DNA of 64,000 nt from a virus, in IMG/VR virus record IMGVR_UViG_3300011116_001123, positions 1 to 64,000 of that record. One strand, written 5' to 3'. Made by a program: the position numbers and the translations under genes. Within the stretch, counting starts at the first letter, position 1; each line of letters begins with the position of its first letter. The notes below the pieces were generated by a model. It saw nothing but the letters and a program-made list of their open reading frames with translations. It had not been told where the DNA came from and did no database searches. Positions 7,403-15,180 of the stretch are shown here, piece after piece.

Positions 7403-7693
7403 ATGTCAGATAAGAAACGTAGATTCTATCGCCTTTTGGAAACCTATATGAATAAGTGTCGAAAAGAAGAGATTGAACTTGTATACGGTAAAGACGCAAA
7501 AATTAAAATTCACAATTGGACCCATAATGTTAAAGGAGACCAATTTATATTTGAATTAATTGTTGTGTTGGGAAATACGATTAACGAATCCGTTATGGAC
7601 ACAGGTCTCGCCGAAGTCTTATTAAAAGATGCTCTACAATATTTTTATCCCGAAGTAACAAAAGTATGTTATATGACAAGATTTGATGTCTGA
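7403..7693 (+). CDS. Small protein of unknown function
   Basis: 96 residues: basic N-terminal helix (KKRRFYRLLETYMNKCRK), then beta strands (IKIHNWTHNV; QFIFELIVVLG) and a closing strand. This helix-then-sheet layout resembles the 8125 and 51072 proteins, which could be distant relatives. No named family recognised. Confidence 0.65.
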   Translation: MSDKKRRFYRLLETYMNKCRKEEIELVYGKDAKIKIHNWTHNVKGDQFIFELIVVLGNTINESVMDTGLAEVLLKDALQYFYPEVTKVCYMTRFDV

Positions 7694-7695
7694 GA

Positions 7696-7980
7696 TTATA
7701 GACCTGTAGGATTTTTGGATTGTAAAAATTCAACTTTGACTGTTAGAGCCGCCACTTGTTCTGTAAGTTTCAAAATTGTTGCTCTCATTTCGTCCTTTTC
7801 TCTCGATGAACTTTCTAAAAGTGCTTCTAATTTGGCTATTCTGTCTTTGCAGTCATGTCGGATGAAATCTTCATCTCTTTCTCTTTTCATTGCTCTTTTT
7901 TCATAAAATCTCCAAGCTGAACCTCCACCTAAAACTGTAATCAGAGTCATTACGACCGTCCAAATAGTTTGTGTCTCCAT
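7696..7980 (-). CDS. Membrane-anchored coiled-coil protein (spanin/holin-like)
   Basis: 94 residues. One membrane segment at about residues 6-24 (IWTVVMTLITVLGGGSAW) is followed by a long charged heptad-type helix (KLEALLESSSREKDEMRA; KLTEQVAALTVKVEFL). This is the layout of inner-membrane spanins and of some phage accessory lysis proteins. It sits near the holin-like and tail genes, and a TATTTATC box precedes it. Assignment to lysis is inference. Confidence 0.55.
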   Translation of the reverse strand: METQTIWTVVMTLITVLGGGSAWRFYEKRAMKRERDEDFIRHDCKDRIAKLEALLESSSREKDEMRATILKLTEQVAALTVKVEFLQSKNPTGL

Positions 7981-8124
7981 TTTTGCACTTTTTGATGATA
8001 AATATAAGAGAAAAGATAAATAAATTATTTTTTGAACAAAAAACTTTTAGTCGAAAGGGCAATAATTATTATTCTTATAGAATAATAATATAATATTAAA
8101 AATATAAAAACTAGTGCACTAGTT

Positions 8125-8373
8125 CTAAGTAAAATCCACACAACACTCAAAACCAAATAATGAATTTAAAAAATTTGTTACGTCCATTACTGTGTCGACA
8201 CCAGTCTCATTTTTTTTCAGTTGTATAAAAAAAGTATGAGAATCTGGAACCCAATCATCTTTGATTTCATCGTGTAGATAAGTTGGTAATACGACCATGT
8301 CCACAACTTCCAAATTTGGGAATGAATTTTTGAGAGCTTTTAAACAAATTTTTTTTAATTTATCTTCGACCAT
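8125..8373 (-). CDS. Small alpha/beta protein of unknown function
   Basis: 82 residues: helix (EDKLKKICLKALKNSF), strand (VDMVVLPT), strand (TFFIQLKK), helix (VTNFLNSLFGFEC). The opening helix ending in A-L-K-x-x-F-P resembles the 38658 protein (KRALKKRFPW). The start overlaps the end of the DUF2452-like gene by 19 bases, so the two are translationally linked. Confidence 0.6.
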   Translation of the reverse strand: MVEDKLKKICLKALKNSFPNLEVVDMVVLPTYLHDEIKDDWVPDSHTFFIQLKKNETGVDTVMDVTNFLNSLFGFECCVDFT

Positions 8374-8738
8374 GTCATATCACTGTTTAATACTGTGGAA
8401 TAAAGATATTTTTGATTCCATAAGGAAGGTTCAATTATGGAAAGAAACTTTGTCCCATCCTTTTTCTCGTAGAGGTGGTAAATCTCCCCTATAATCGGTT
8501 CAAATCTATAAGATGAGTCGTAGACCTCCTGAGTAATAAGAAACGAATTTTGAAGGGTTTCTGCCTCTTTTAGGAGTTCTTGATATCTTCGGTTGAATAT
8601 CTTGTTTGCTTTATCGGTTCCGTTTTGTTTGAACGGTGTCAAATCGGTGGGTACAATCTTTGGGGCACCAACATGATGGGGATATTCCATCAAATTTGGA
8701 GTCAAATTTACTTTATCGATATGAGATTGTGTTGACAT
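8355..8738 (-). CDS. DUF2452-like protein
   Basis: 127 residues. The pattern YPHHVGAPKI, a central helix with FNRRYQELLKEAE, then FEPIIGEIYHLYEKKDG, FLSIIEP and a terminal TWSK matches the DUF2452 family common in Bacteroidota, whose function is unknown. Its presence supports a Bacteroidota host. A terminator (8740-8764) lies immediately upstream, so it must have its own promoter, not identified. Confidence 0.75.
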   Translation of the reverse strand: MSTQSHIDKVNLTPNLMEYPHHVGAPKIVPTDLTPFKQNGTDKANKIFNRRYQELLKEAETLQNSFLITQEVYDSSYRFEPIIGEIYHLYEKKDGTKFLSIIEPSLWNQKYLYSTVLNSDMTWSKIN

Positions 8739-8739
8739 A

Positions 8740-8764
8740 AAAAAACCTCGGATATACCGAGGTT
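8740..8764 (-). terminator. Intrinsic terminator after the 8795 gene
   Basis: AACCTCGG/CCGAGGTT, 8-bp stem with a 5-base loop and a T-run on the minus strand. Confidence 0.75.
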
Positions 8765-8794
8765 AAATATAAACATTATTTTTTGAGATACAAA

Positions 8795-9292
8795 TTATTC
8801 TCCTTTTATCATTCCCAAGCTGTGTTTCAAAAATTCTTTTGCTCTTTGAGAAACATTGGACAAGGCATAAACTTTTTCGATGTCCTTTACAAGTTCCTCA
8901 CCGTGTTCGTTTTCTTTGTACAACTCGATAATTTTATCCATCGCTTTATTACATTGATTTTTGGTTTCATCAAAATAGTTGTAGGGTTTGAATGCTTTCA
9001 AATGATTCATGATGTTATATGCAACATGCTCTCCACCATCAGTAATATTAGGGTGAATTCTCAAAGTCTTTAATAATTCAATTCTATCAGTAAGGGCTCC
9101 TACACCATTTTTTCGAAGTTGTACTCCCTCGATATAGTCTTCAAGTTCGTCAGATCCAACAATGTCTTCAAGGGTCTTAACGTTTCCACCATGACAGAAT
9201 TTTCTATCACCTTTTTCTTCTGATTGCTCAATCATGTATAATTTTTTGATTGACTGTTTTTCTTCTTCTGTAAGTACAAATCTTTTGCTCAT
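8795..9292 (-). CDS. Tagged protein (style C), body of unknown function
   Basis: 165 residues from the ATG at 9292, chosen because the box TATTTATC (plus 9296-9303) sits just upstream. The tag reads MSKRFVLTEEEKQSIKKLY, then MIEQSE; LTE and MIEQ are candidate protease sites. The body is helical and charged (AFKPYNYFDETKNQC; ELVKDIEKVY). No enzyme motif recognised. Predicted head cargo by the tag. Confidence 0.7.
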   Translation of the reverse strand: MSKRFVLTEEEKQSIKKLYMIEQSEEKGDRKFCHGGNVKTLEDIVGSDELEDYIEGVQLRKNGVGALTDRIELLKTLRIHPNITDGGEHVAYNIMNHLKAFKPYNYFDETKNQCNKAMDKIIELYKENEHGEELVKDIEKVYALSNVSQRAKEFLKHSLGMIKGE

Positions 9293-9295
9293 ACC

Positions 9296-9303
9296 GATAA
9301 ATA
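9296..9303 (-). promoter_or_regulatory. Late-type box TATTTATC
   Basis: Minus-strand box 3 bases before the ATG at 9292; a separate plus-strand box at 9329 serves the divergent gene. Confidence 0.5.
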
Positions 9304-9328
9304 TATCAATCATTGTAAATTACTAATC

Positions 9329-9336
9329 TATTTATC
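9329..9336 (+). promoter_or_regulatory. Late-type box TATTTATC
   Basis: Lies 12 bases before the ATG at 9349. Confidence 0.5.
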
Positions 9337-9348
9337 CATAAAAAACAC

Positions 9349-9996
9349 ATGAAAAGAATTTTATACTTTATATCAGTAATTTTATTATCCCTATTATTTG
9401 CGAGTTCAACTCAGCTACAAGATGAGGTGGTTCTAAAACACACAAATTACACTTCAACATTTAGCATCTCAAAAAAATATCCCGTGATTGTTGAGTGGTG
9501 GGTTACAAAGGCAAAGGTAAGTTGTCCAACACCTTTAAAAAGAAAAGATAATTTCAAACCAGATCCATTATTACCACAACACACAGACATTGCGAAGGAT
9601 TATGTAGGTAGTGGATATGATAGAGGACATATGATGCCAGCGGCAGACAATTTATGTCAGACTCAACAGATTCAAGACGAAAGTTTTTATTTTTCTAACA
9701 TGGCGGCTCAAACACATAGGTTAAATGCTGGAGATTGGAAATCATTGGAAACATTTACTCGGGACGAATCTAAGTTGAAGGATTCAATCCATGTTTGGGC
9801 GGGTAATGTTGGGGAAGTAAAAAAAATAGGAAGTGTGTCCGTCCCAAAATATTGTTGGAAAGTTATTCACATTAAAAAGGAAAATAAGTGGGTAGCGTAC
9901 TTGTTTGAAAACAATACGTCAGCTCCTGATGGATTCAAAAACAACGAAGTCGCCCTTAAGGACATTATGTCCTTAACTGGTTTTACATTTCGCTAA
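9349..9996 (+). CDS. Secreted DNA/RNA non-specific endonuclease (NUC1/EndoG family)
   Basis: 215 residues. An N-terminal signal peptide (MKRILYFISVILLSLLFASS) is followed by the catalytic motif DRGHMMPAAD at about residues 94-103, with the general-base His, then FYFSNMAAQTHRLNAGDW carrying the metal-binding Asn. These match the beta-beta-alpha-metal NUC family. Exported by signal peptide, it would degrade periplasmic or extracellular DNA, for example DNA of competing phages or debris. The plus-strand gene sits between minus-strand genes and has its own late-type box. Confidence 0.92.
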   Translation: MKRILYFISVILLSLLFASSTQLQDEVVLKHTNYTSTFSISKKYPVIVEWWVTKAKVSCPTPLKRKDNFKPDPLLPQHTDIAKDYVGSGYDRGHMMPAADNLCQTQQIQDESFYFSNMAAQTHRLNAGDWKSLETFTRDESKLKDSIHVWAGNVGEVKKIGSVSVPKYCWKVIHIKKENKWVAYLFENNTSAPDGFKNNEVALKDIMSLTGFTFR

Positions 9997-10210
9997 ACAA
10001 ATATTTGTTAATATTGTCTATAGTGAAGACCGTTTCTCTCTTATCATAGACATGTTCCCACAATGTTTTGTTTTTAAGATATGGGTGAGGTTGAGACTTC
10101 GCCCATTTTTTTCCCATCTCATAGTCTTCGACTTTGTAGGTTAATTTTTTAGTTGGTTTTGTTGCGAACCAACTTCTCACCGTCATTTTTAGTTGATGTA
10201 TCATAAGCAT
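9983..10210 (-). CDS. Small basic protein of unknown function
   Basis: 75 residues, Lys/Trp-rich (RSWFATKPTKKLTYKV; KWAKSQPHPYLKN). Its 3' end overlaps the convergent nuclease gene by 14 bases. No family recognised. Confidence 0.55.
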   Translation of the reverse strand: MLMIHQLKMTVRSWFATKPTKKLTYKVEDYEMGKKWAKSQPHPYLKNKTLWEHVYDKRETVFTIDNINKYLFSEM

Positions 10211-10233
10211 AAAAAAACCCCTAATGTAAGGGG
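10211..10233 (-). terminator. Intrinsic terminator after the 10245 gene
   Basis: CCCCT/AGGGG stem with a T7 run on the minus strand. Confidence 0.6.
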
Positions 10234-10244
10234 TCTAAAGTTTT

Positions 10245-10439
10245 TTATAGATATAATTTCTGTGTATCCAAATAAAGTTGTTTCATTCGTCCTTCCAAAA
10301 TAGTAATTTGTTTTTGGTCGGCTTCCGAAACATCAAAACTTTTGGCTTTAATCAGTCTAACTTGTTCCGCCATTTTTTCGTATCTGAATAACATGTCGTT
10401 GTAAAGTTTTGCTTTTTCGTCGTTTGTTAAATAACCCAT
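10245..10439 (-). CDS. Small coiled-coil protein
   Basis: 64 residues, almost entirely helical (EKAKLYNDMLFRYEKMAEQVRL, continuing to a second helix QKQITILEGRMKQLY). A TATTTATA box precedes it on the minus strand. It may be a small structural or adaptor peptide; function unknown. Confidence 0.6.
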   Translation of the reverse strand: MGYLTNDEKAKLYNDMLFRYEKMAEQVRLIKAKSFDVSEADQKQITILEGRMKQLYLDTQKLYL

Positions 10440-10484
10440 AATTTTGTTTTTTATAAATATATTCTGAGATTTTAAAATTGTAAA

Positions 10485-10766
10485 TTACTTTTCGTATTTG
10501 ATTTCGGTATGTGCTTTCTTAATTCCGTCAAGACCTTTATAAATCAAATCCTTAACTTCAGGACGAGTTTTCTTTCCTCCCTTAAACATTGATATTAATT
10601 CTTCCAAACTATCAATTACTTCTTCACTTGCATCGATTACATCCAAATTACCATTATCAGTGTCTGTTTGCATGGGTTGTGTATATATGTCCAAGTCCAT
10701 GGCAACACTATTTGACCCTGTTTCAACTAATTTTTTATATTGACTTTCACTAATAATGACTTTCAT
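10485..10766 (-). CDS. Tagged protein (style A), acidic body
   Basis: 93 residues. The tag is MKVIISESQYKKLVETG, with ISE-S as candidate cleavage site. The body is acidic and helical (VIDASEEVIDSLEELISM), ending in a basic stretch. No enzyme motif. Start supported by the palindromic late box at 10781. Confidence 0.7.
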   Translation of the reverse strand: MKVIISESQYKKLVETGSNSVAMDLDIYTQPMQTDTDNGNLDVIDASEEVIDSLEELISMFKGGKKTRPEVKDLIYKGLDGIKKAHTEIKYEK

Positions 10767-10780
10767 CGTAATCTCGATTA

Positions 10781-10792
10781 TATTTATAAATA
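10781..10792. promoter_or_regulatory. Palindromic late-type box serving two divergent genes
   Basis: TATTTATAAATA is a perfect 12-base palindrome. It presents TATTTATA to both strands, 14 bases before the minus start (10766) and 9 bases before the plus start (10802). Confidence 0.55.
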
Positions 10793-10801
10793 CATAAAAG
10801 T

Positions 10802-11392
10802 ATGGATATGAGACAAATTATAAAATTAATCTTCGTTTTGTCATTAGTTATTATGACATCTTGTTCAAGTCAACAAGGAATAGTTTATAGAAATTGTGAT
10901 TGTAATACCACAAACTTTGGGTTTGGATGGAATAATAATCCATATTGGGGGTTAAACAACGGATTTTATGGATGGAATAACCCATTTTGGGGATGGAATA
11001 GTTGGAATTGGTACCCTTATCGTGTAATTCCGAGATATTACGTATATCCGAATAGAATTCAACCATCTGAACCTTCGAGATATGAAAGAAGACAGACTAT
11101 TGGAGCTAGACCAAGTAGAAGTTTCCAAAATGAACCAAGTAATACAGATAATTTGTATCCAAGAAGAACTGAATCGAACAGATTTGAGAATCAAACTCCA
11201 AATAGATGGGAATCACCATCTAGAACTCAACCAAATAGAGTAGAAACACCTTCGAGGGTTCAACAAAGGACCAATTCAAACGTTAACACTCAACCAAGTC
11301 GTGTGGAATCACCTTCAAGAGTCCAACAACGAACAAATACACCTGTCACAACACAACCAACAAGAAGTAGAGTCCAAAACAGGGAAAATTAA
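10802..11392 (+). CDS. Lipoprotein with W/N/G-rich and R/S/P/T-rich repeats
   Basis: 196 residues. Signal sequence with lipobox (LVIMTSC) predicts lipidation at Cys21. Residues about 35-65 are Trp/Asn/Gly/Tyr repeats (GWNNPFWGW, NNPYWG). The C-terminal 100 residues are degenerate tandem repeats of the type ESPSRVQQRTN separated by TQP(S/N)R. Low-complexity lipoproteins of this kind are common in Bacteroidota, so host origin is possible. A surface-coating or superinfection role is speculation. Confidence 0.75.
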   Translation: MDMRQIIKLIFVLSLVIMTSCSSQQGIVYRNCDCNTTNFGFGWNNNPYWGLNNGFYGWNNPFWGWNSWNWYPYRVIPRYYVYPNRIQPSEPSRYERRQTIGARPSRSFQNEPSNTDNLYPRRTESNRFENQTPNRWESPSRTQPNRVETPSRVQQRTNSNVNTQPSRVESPSRVQQRTNTPVTTQPTRSRVQNREN

Positions 11393-11598
11393 GGTTTTTT
11401 TGGTTTTTTTGAGGATTTATCCTTCCATTCTAACCAAAAACCTGTTGCAACAACGATATTCATGCCCATGGACGCAATAATTTCATGTAAATCATCGTAA
11501 ATGTTGGTTGTTAGGTGTACATGCCCAACAATCCAAAAAGGAATTGATAAATTCGAGGCAATCCACTTAATCAAAAACTTAAAAAACTTCAATTTCAT
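11389..11598 (-). CDS. Small membrane protein
   Basis: 69 residues with two hydrophobic stretches (FLIKWIASNLSIPFWIVGHV; MGMNIVVATGFWLEW) and a Lys/Pro-rich tail. It overlaps the 11579 gene by 20 bases. Function unknown. Confidence 0.5.
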   Translation of the reverse strand: MKLKFFKFLIKWIASNLSIPFWIVGHVHLTTNIYDDLHEIIASMGMNIVVATGFWLEWKDKSSKKPKKP

Positions 11599-12049
11599 GT
11601 AAAAAATGTTCTACTGTAATGTTTTTTTCGGGAATGTGCTTTTTGAGCTCCAAAAATCGTCTTACAAGACTGTATGGAAACCCATATCGTTCATTAAGTT
11701 TCCAATTTTTGGTATTTTCTTGGGTAATTCCGTCAATATAATAAGAAATATCCAAACTTCTCCTTGAAATTTGGTTTATTGGGTGTCCAAAACTACTTTC
11801 TACCCATTTTTTTAACAAAATTTGATATTCTTTCTGTTCCAAAGAGAAAAAATAAAAAAAATCATCAAAAAACTTCGGGTTATAGTGTAATTTTCCCTCA
11901 CTATCGTACTGAAAATACCAATTTACCTCTTCTAAATCCAAAATCCATATATCTTTACCATAGGGATAGTAAATTTTACCCGATATTTCATTAAAAAGTC
12001 GTTGAAAAATGAATTTTCTCAGTTTTTTATTGTCTATTATAGTCACCAA
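11579..12049 (-). CDS. Protein of unknown family, paralog of the 19342 gene
   Basis: 156 residues. The core IWILDLEEVNWYFQYDSEGKL, then FFDDFFYFFSLEQ and LLKKWVESSFG, aligns by eye with the 19342 protein (IWFIDRANKYWYFE; FFTDFFILFSLK; LLSEWVEGIF). The shared aromatic-rich fold is about 110 residues and I do not recognise a name for it. No tag and no signal peptide. Confidence 0.7.
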   Translation of the reverse strand: MVTIIDNKKLRKFIFQRLFNEISGKIYYPYGKDIWILDLEEVNWYFQYDSEGKLHYNPKFFDDFFYFFSLEQKEYQILLKKWVESSFGHPINQISRRSLDISYYIDGITQENTKNWKLNERYGFPYSLVRRFLELKKHIPEKNITVEHFLHEIEVF

Positions 12050-12093
12050 AAAAAAAATATATTATAAATTATATAAAGAACATAGGTATATAC

Positions 12094-12120
12094 AAAAAAA
12101 CCCTCATTCAATGAGGGATT
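12094..12120 (-). terminator. Intrinsic terminator after the 12120 gene
   Basis: CCCTCAT/ATGAGGG stem with a 3-base loop and T7 on the minus strand. Confidence 0.7.
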
Positions 12121-12287
12121 TATTTGGATTTTCTTTTCGTTAAAAAATAACGTATCCCTTTTACATCGAAAAACTCAGTGCCGACCTCAAAAACATGTTT
12201 TTTCAGAGGTTCGAACGTCAAAACTTCATCAGAATATTTTAAGAGAATCCTGTTTTCTTCGATTTTAATTAAATTGATATTTTCCAT
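12120..12287 (-). CDS. 55-residue protein of unknown function
   Basis: Open frame from ATG 12287 to TAA 12120, flanked by terminators on both sides. Starts MENINLIKIEENRIL and ends YFLTKRKSK; reads as a small beta protein (RILLKYSDEVLTF). The isolated position between two terminators and good start context favour a real gene. Confidence 0.55.
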   Translation of the reverse strand: MENINLIKIEENRILLKYSDEVLTFEPLKKHVFEVGTEFFDVKGIRYFLTKRKSK

Positions 12288-12314
12288 AACTAAAATATAA
12301 GAAATTTTTCCAAT

Positions 12315-12342
12315 AAAAAAAACCTCACTTCAAAGGTGAGGT
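12315..12342 (-). terminator. Intrinsic terminator after the 12349 gene
   Basis: ACCTCAC/GTGAGGT stem with a 7-base loop and an A/T-run. Confidence 0.7.
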
Positions 12343-12348
12343 CAAATT

Positions 12349-12744
12349 TTAAGGAAACTCTGCGTTGAGTTTATCAACACTCGAGGTACATTCACATTGG
12401 GTTATGTTGAATACTTTATTCCCATCAGTTCTTTTGGCATACCAATCATTTTCAATCTTTATGTATCTCCATCTTGTATCACCTGGATATTGTTTGAGAT
12501 TAGCCTCATCTTCGAATTTCTGAGTTATGTTTGTATCAGTTACTGGTGGACATGGTTTTACTCTACATCCACTTGAGGAAGTCGTTGTTGCCTCAGATGG
12601 GTATGAGCCTATATTATTGGCCTCAAAAAAAGATGCACTCACTTCACCTTCAGTTTCAGTTGCAGTACTTTGCTCTAACATCAACTTTTTGTGTAAGTTA
12701 ATTATTCTAACTTTTTCTTCTTCGGATACTATAAACTTTTTCAT
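12349..12744 (-). CDS. Tagged protein (style C), Cys/Ser/Thr-rich body
   Basis: 131 residues. Tag MKKFIVSEEEKVRIINLH, then LMLEQ as candidate cleavage site. The body has a Ser/Thr/Glu linker and four cysteines (CRVKPC; CEC), followed by a Trp/Tyr-containing stretch (WRYIKIENDWYAKR) similar in flavour to the module of the 12744 protein. Its start abuts the stop of the 12744 gene, so the two are one unit. Confidence 0.7.
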   Translation of the reverse strand: MKKFIVSEEEKVRIINLHKKLMLEQSTATETEGEVSASFFEANNIGSYPSEATTTSSSGCRVKPCPPVTDTNITQKFEDEANLKQYPGDTRWRYIKIENDWYAKRTDGNKVFNITQCECTSSVDKLNAEFP

Positions 12745-13445
12745 TAAATTAAATTATTATCTTTTTGATACTGAACCAATTTATCTTTTGTTTTATTTCC
12801 AAATATACCATCGGTAACTAATTTAGTACCTGTACCTTTTTCATTCAAGAAATGTTGAAGCTGGACCACTTTGGGTCCCCGACTATCAAATTTTAAAGGA
12901 AAATCAGATGTGTCTGTTTCATCAGACGTATCAGAATCCGAATCACCAGTTTGACTTGAGTATGTTTCTCCACCGTCTTTTTTTATAGTAAAATTCGAAT
13001 CTCCATCACATGCCCACTCCCCTCTTTCGGCGAAAACAAGGTTCTTCATATTGACCCATCTTAGCTTGTTATCTGAGTTAGGTTTATAAAATATCCATAT
13101 TTCTGTTGGAGAAATTCTAATACCTTTCGAATCATCCCAATTTATGATTTCAACTCCTTTTTCTCTGAAATGATTCAGGATACAATTGAAATTGAAGACC
13201 CAAGCAAATGATTTAGACGAAAACGTATAATCTCCAGAGGTGACAAAATAATTGTCATTTCCATCACATTCCCATGTTCCAGTGTCTAAAATTTCCATAT
13301 TTTTTGTATGGGTCCATTTTCCATCATCATAGAATTCCCATGATTCTGATCTGCCAATATAATGCAAAATATATGAATCATATTCCCTCCAGGTATATGT
13401 TCTTGCATCAGCAGCTTTCTTAACACATTCTCTATTTCTACTCAT
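12744..13445 (-). CDS. Repeat protein with C-terminal peptidoglycan-binding domain
   Basis: 233 residues. Two repeats of about 65 residues are visible, ending GTWECDGNDNYFVTS and GEWACDGDSNFTIKK. After an acidic Asp/Ser/Thr linker, residues about 185-233 are a peptidoglycan-binding type 1 domain (GPKVVQLQHFLNEKG; DGIFGNKTKDKLVQYQ). There is no tag at its own N-terminus, but it sits between tagged genes and overlaps both neighbours closely. A cell-wall-binding cargo or accessory is inferred. Confidence 0.75.
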   Translation of the reverse strand: MSRNRECVKKAADARTYTWREYDSYILHYIGRSESWEFYDDGKWTHTKNMEILDTGTWECDGNDNYFVTSGDYTFSSKSFAWVFNFNCILNHFREKGVEIINWDDSKGIRISPTEIWIFYKPNSDNKLRWVNMKNLVFAERGEWACDGDSNFTIKKDGGETYSSQTGDSDSDTSDETDTSDFPLKFDSRGPKVVQLQHFLNEKGTGTKLVTDGIFGNKTKDKLVQYQKDNNLI

Positions 13446-13446
13446 A

Positions 13447-15180
13447 TTATTGTCGATTTCTACCAGATTGTTGATTTCTACCAGGTCTAGCCGGAGGTGG
13501 TGTTGGTCCTTGTCTTGGTGTAGTGTCTACTCCTTGTACATCAGTTGGTGTTAGTACTCTCGTTAAAGAATCAAGTCTTTGTCGATCGAGTTGATTAGCT
13601 CTCATTGCGGAATCCAACCTTGCCTGACTCACATCTGCTAAAGAATCTAATTCTCGTTGATATCGTACCGCTTCAGCTCCAGCGTTTTGAGCCGCCTCGA
13701 TTGACAAATCTCGTATACCTCCTTGCGTGACCCAATAATCCGTTTCATCAATCAATTTTTGCCAAATATTTGTAAATGGGTTCAATGCTTTAAGTACATC
13801 CACCACGGGGATTGGTAATTCTTTCCCGTGTATTTTAATAAATTCATCAGTATATATACCCATCGCTTTCTTGAATTCTTCGAACATGAAATATTTTACT
13901 GCTTCGGTGGTCTCTTCAAACGGTATTTCTTGAGTGATAAGACTATTTTTAATGTATTCCCATAACCCGAAGAAAACTGGCCAAACAATTTTAGCAACTC
14001 CTTGGAAATATAAATATAAGTACCAAGCCCCTTTTGGTACTCCATATCTTAGTAAGAAACTTTTATAAATTGCCGAAATGTTAGTTGCATATCCTATAGT
14101 TATTCCTGAAAATATTCTTTGTAAGAGTTTTGCCCAGCCTGTAGTAATTCCTACTAATTTATCCTTTGTCATATTAACAAAAGGAACCCATTGGAAAGCA
14201 TCACTTATTTCTTGGATTAACTGATTATCATCTAACACACTCTTGAAATATGATTCAGCATTCTTGCCAAGTGCCTCATTTGCTTTTAGAGCTTGAACTA
14301 TGTCCAACCCTTTATCTGTACCTGTAGCCTTATTTACTTCACGTTGAATTAAATTATAAATTTCTTGTTTAACTAAATCTTCGTTTTTCCTAAGTGCTTC
14401 GATTTCTGTATCAATTAATCGATATAATTCTGCTGGTGATTCTGCTTCATTTATCAATTTATCAGCAGCTTCTTTGAGATAACCCACAATTCTCTCCATA
14501 CTTTGAGCCCTTTGACCCTTGAACCTATTCAATAGATTGGTAATAGTGTATTTCAACTTAGCTCTAAATCCTCTGAACGCGCCGAGTCCCATGAGTTTTT
14601 TATCCACAATACTCAAAACACCTGGTGCAATTTCATCCCATTTTTTGAAAGTATCTCGTAAATCTTTCATCAGTTTATCGTCTGGAACATTTTTGGGTGG
14701 TGGGGTGATTGGATTCCTTGGTACTCCATCCAAAACATCTTTGATTTGTTTCTTAATAATTTTGTCTATTCCAGGCCATTGCTCGAAAAGACCCTCGAGG
14801 GCTCGCAACTGACTATCAATTATTTCATCATCTATTCTTAGATTATTTTTTTTGAAATCCGTTAGACGGTTTGTTACAGCTGTAATCTCGGCTTGATAAC
14901 TATCATCCAAAACCCCAAATATTCTTGGAATAATCTCGTCGGCAAACCTTTTTTCCAAGGTTACTAATTCGGATAAAACCTCAACTGCTTCCACATCAGT
15001 TTTTGCGTTTCGTAAACGTAAAAATTCATCAGAGTGCTTTGCGAAAAGTTCCGCCAATTCATCACCCAAACTCAAAAGTACGTCGGCAATCGCTTTGTAT
15101 CGAGATTCAGTAAGTAATTGAACTTCCATTAAAACTCTCATTCTTGAGATTTCTTCATTTAACGTTTTTCTATTTTTCAT
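13447..15180 (-). CDS. Large tagged protein (style D-like), helical, with hydrophobic segments
   Basis: 577 residues. Tag TLNEEISRMRVLMEVQLLTES, where LNE and LTE-S are candidate protease sites. Residues 40-320 are long charged helices (coiled-coil type). About residues 355-420 contain hydrophobic stretches (LLQRIFSGITIGYATNISAI; YLYLYFQGVAKIVWPVFFGLW). The end is Arg/Pro/Gln-rich. Length and mixed helices suggest an ejected protein able to reach or cross the cell membrane; no catalytic motif recognised. Overlaps the next gene by 11 bases. Confidence 0.75.
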   Translation of the reverse strand: MKNRKTLNEEISRMRVLMEVQLLTESRYKAIADVLLSLGDELAELFAKHSDEFLRLRNAKTDVEAVEVLSELVTLEKRFADEIIPRIFGVLDDSYQAEITAVTNRLTDFKKNNLRIDDEIIDSQLRALEGLFEQWPGIDKIIKKQIKDVLDGVPRNPITPPPKNVPDDKLMKDLRDTFKKWDEIAPGVLSIVDKKLMGLGAFRGFRAKLKYTITNLLNRFKGQRAQSMERIVGYLKEAADKLINEAESPAELYRLIDTEIEALRKNEDLVKQEIYNLIQREVNKATGTDKGLDIVQALKANEALGKNAESYFKSVLDDNQLIQEISDAFQWVPFVNMTKDKLVGITTGWAKLLQRIFSGITIGYATNISAIYKSFLLRYGVPKGAWYLYLYFQGVAKIVWPVFFGLWEYIKNSLITQEIPFEETTEAVKYFMFEEFKKAMGIYTDEFIKIHGKELPIPVVDVLKALNPFTNIWQKLIDETDYWVTQGGIRDLSIEAAQNAGAEAVRYQRELDSLADVSQARLDSAMRANQLDRQRLDSLTRVLTPTDVQGVDTTPRQGPTPPPARPGRNQQSGRNRQ

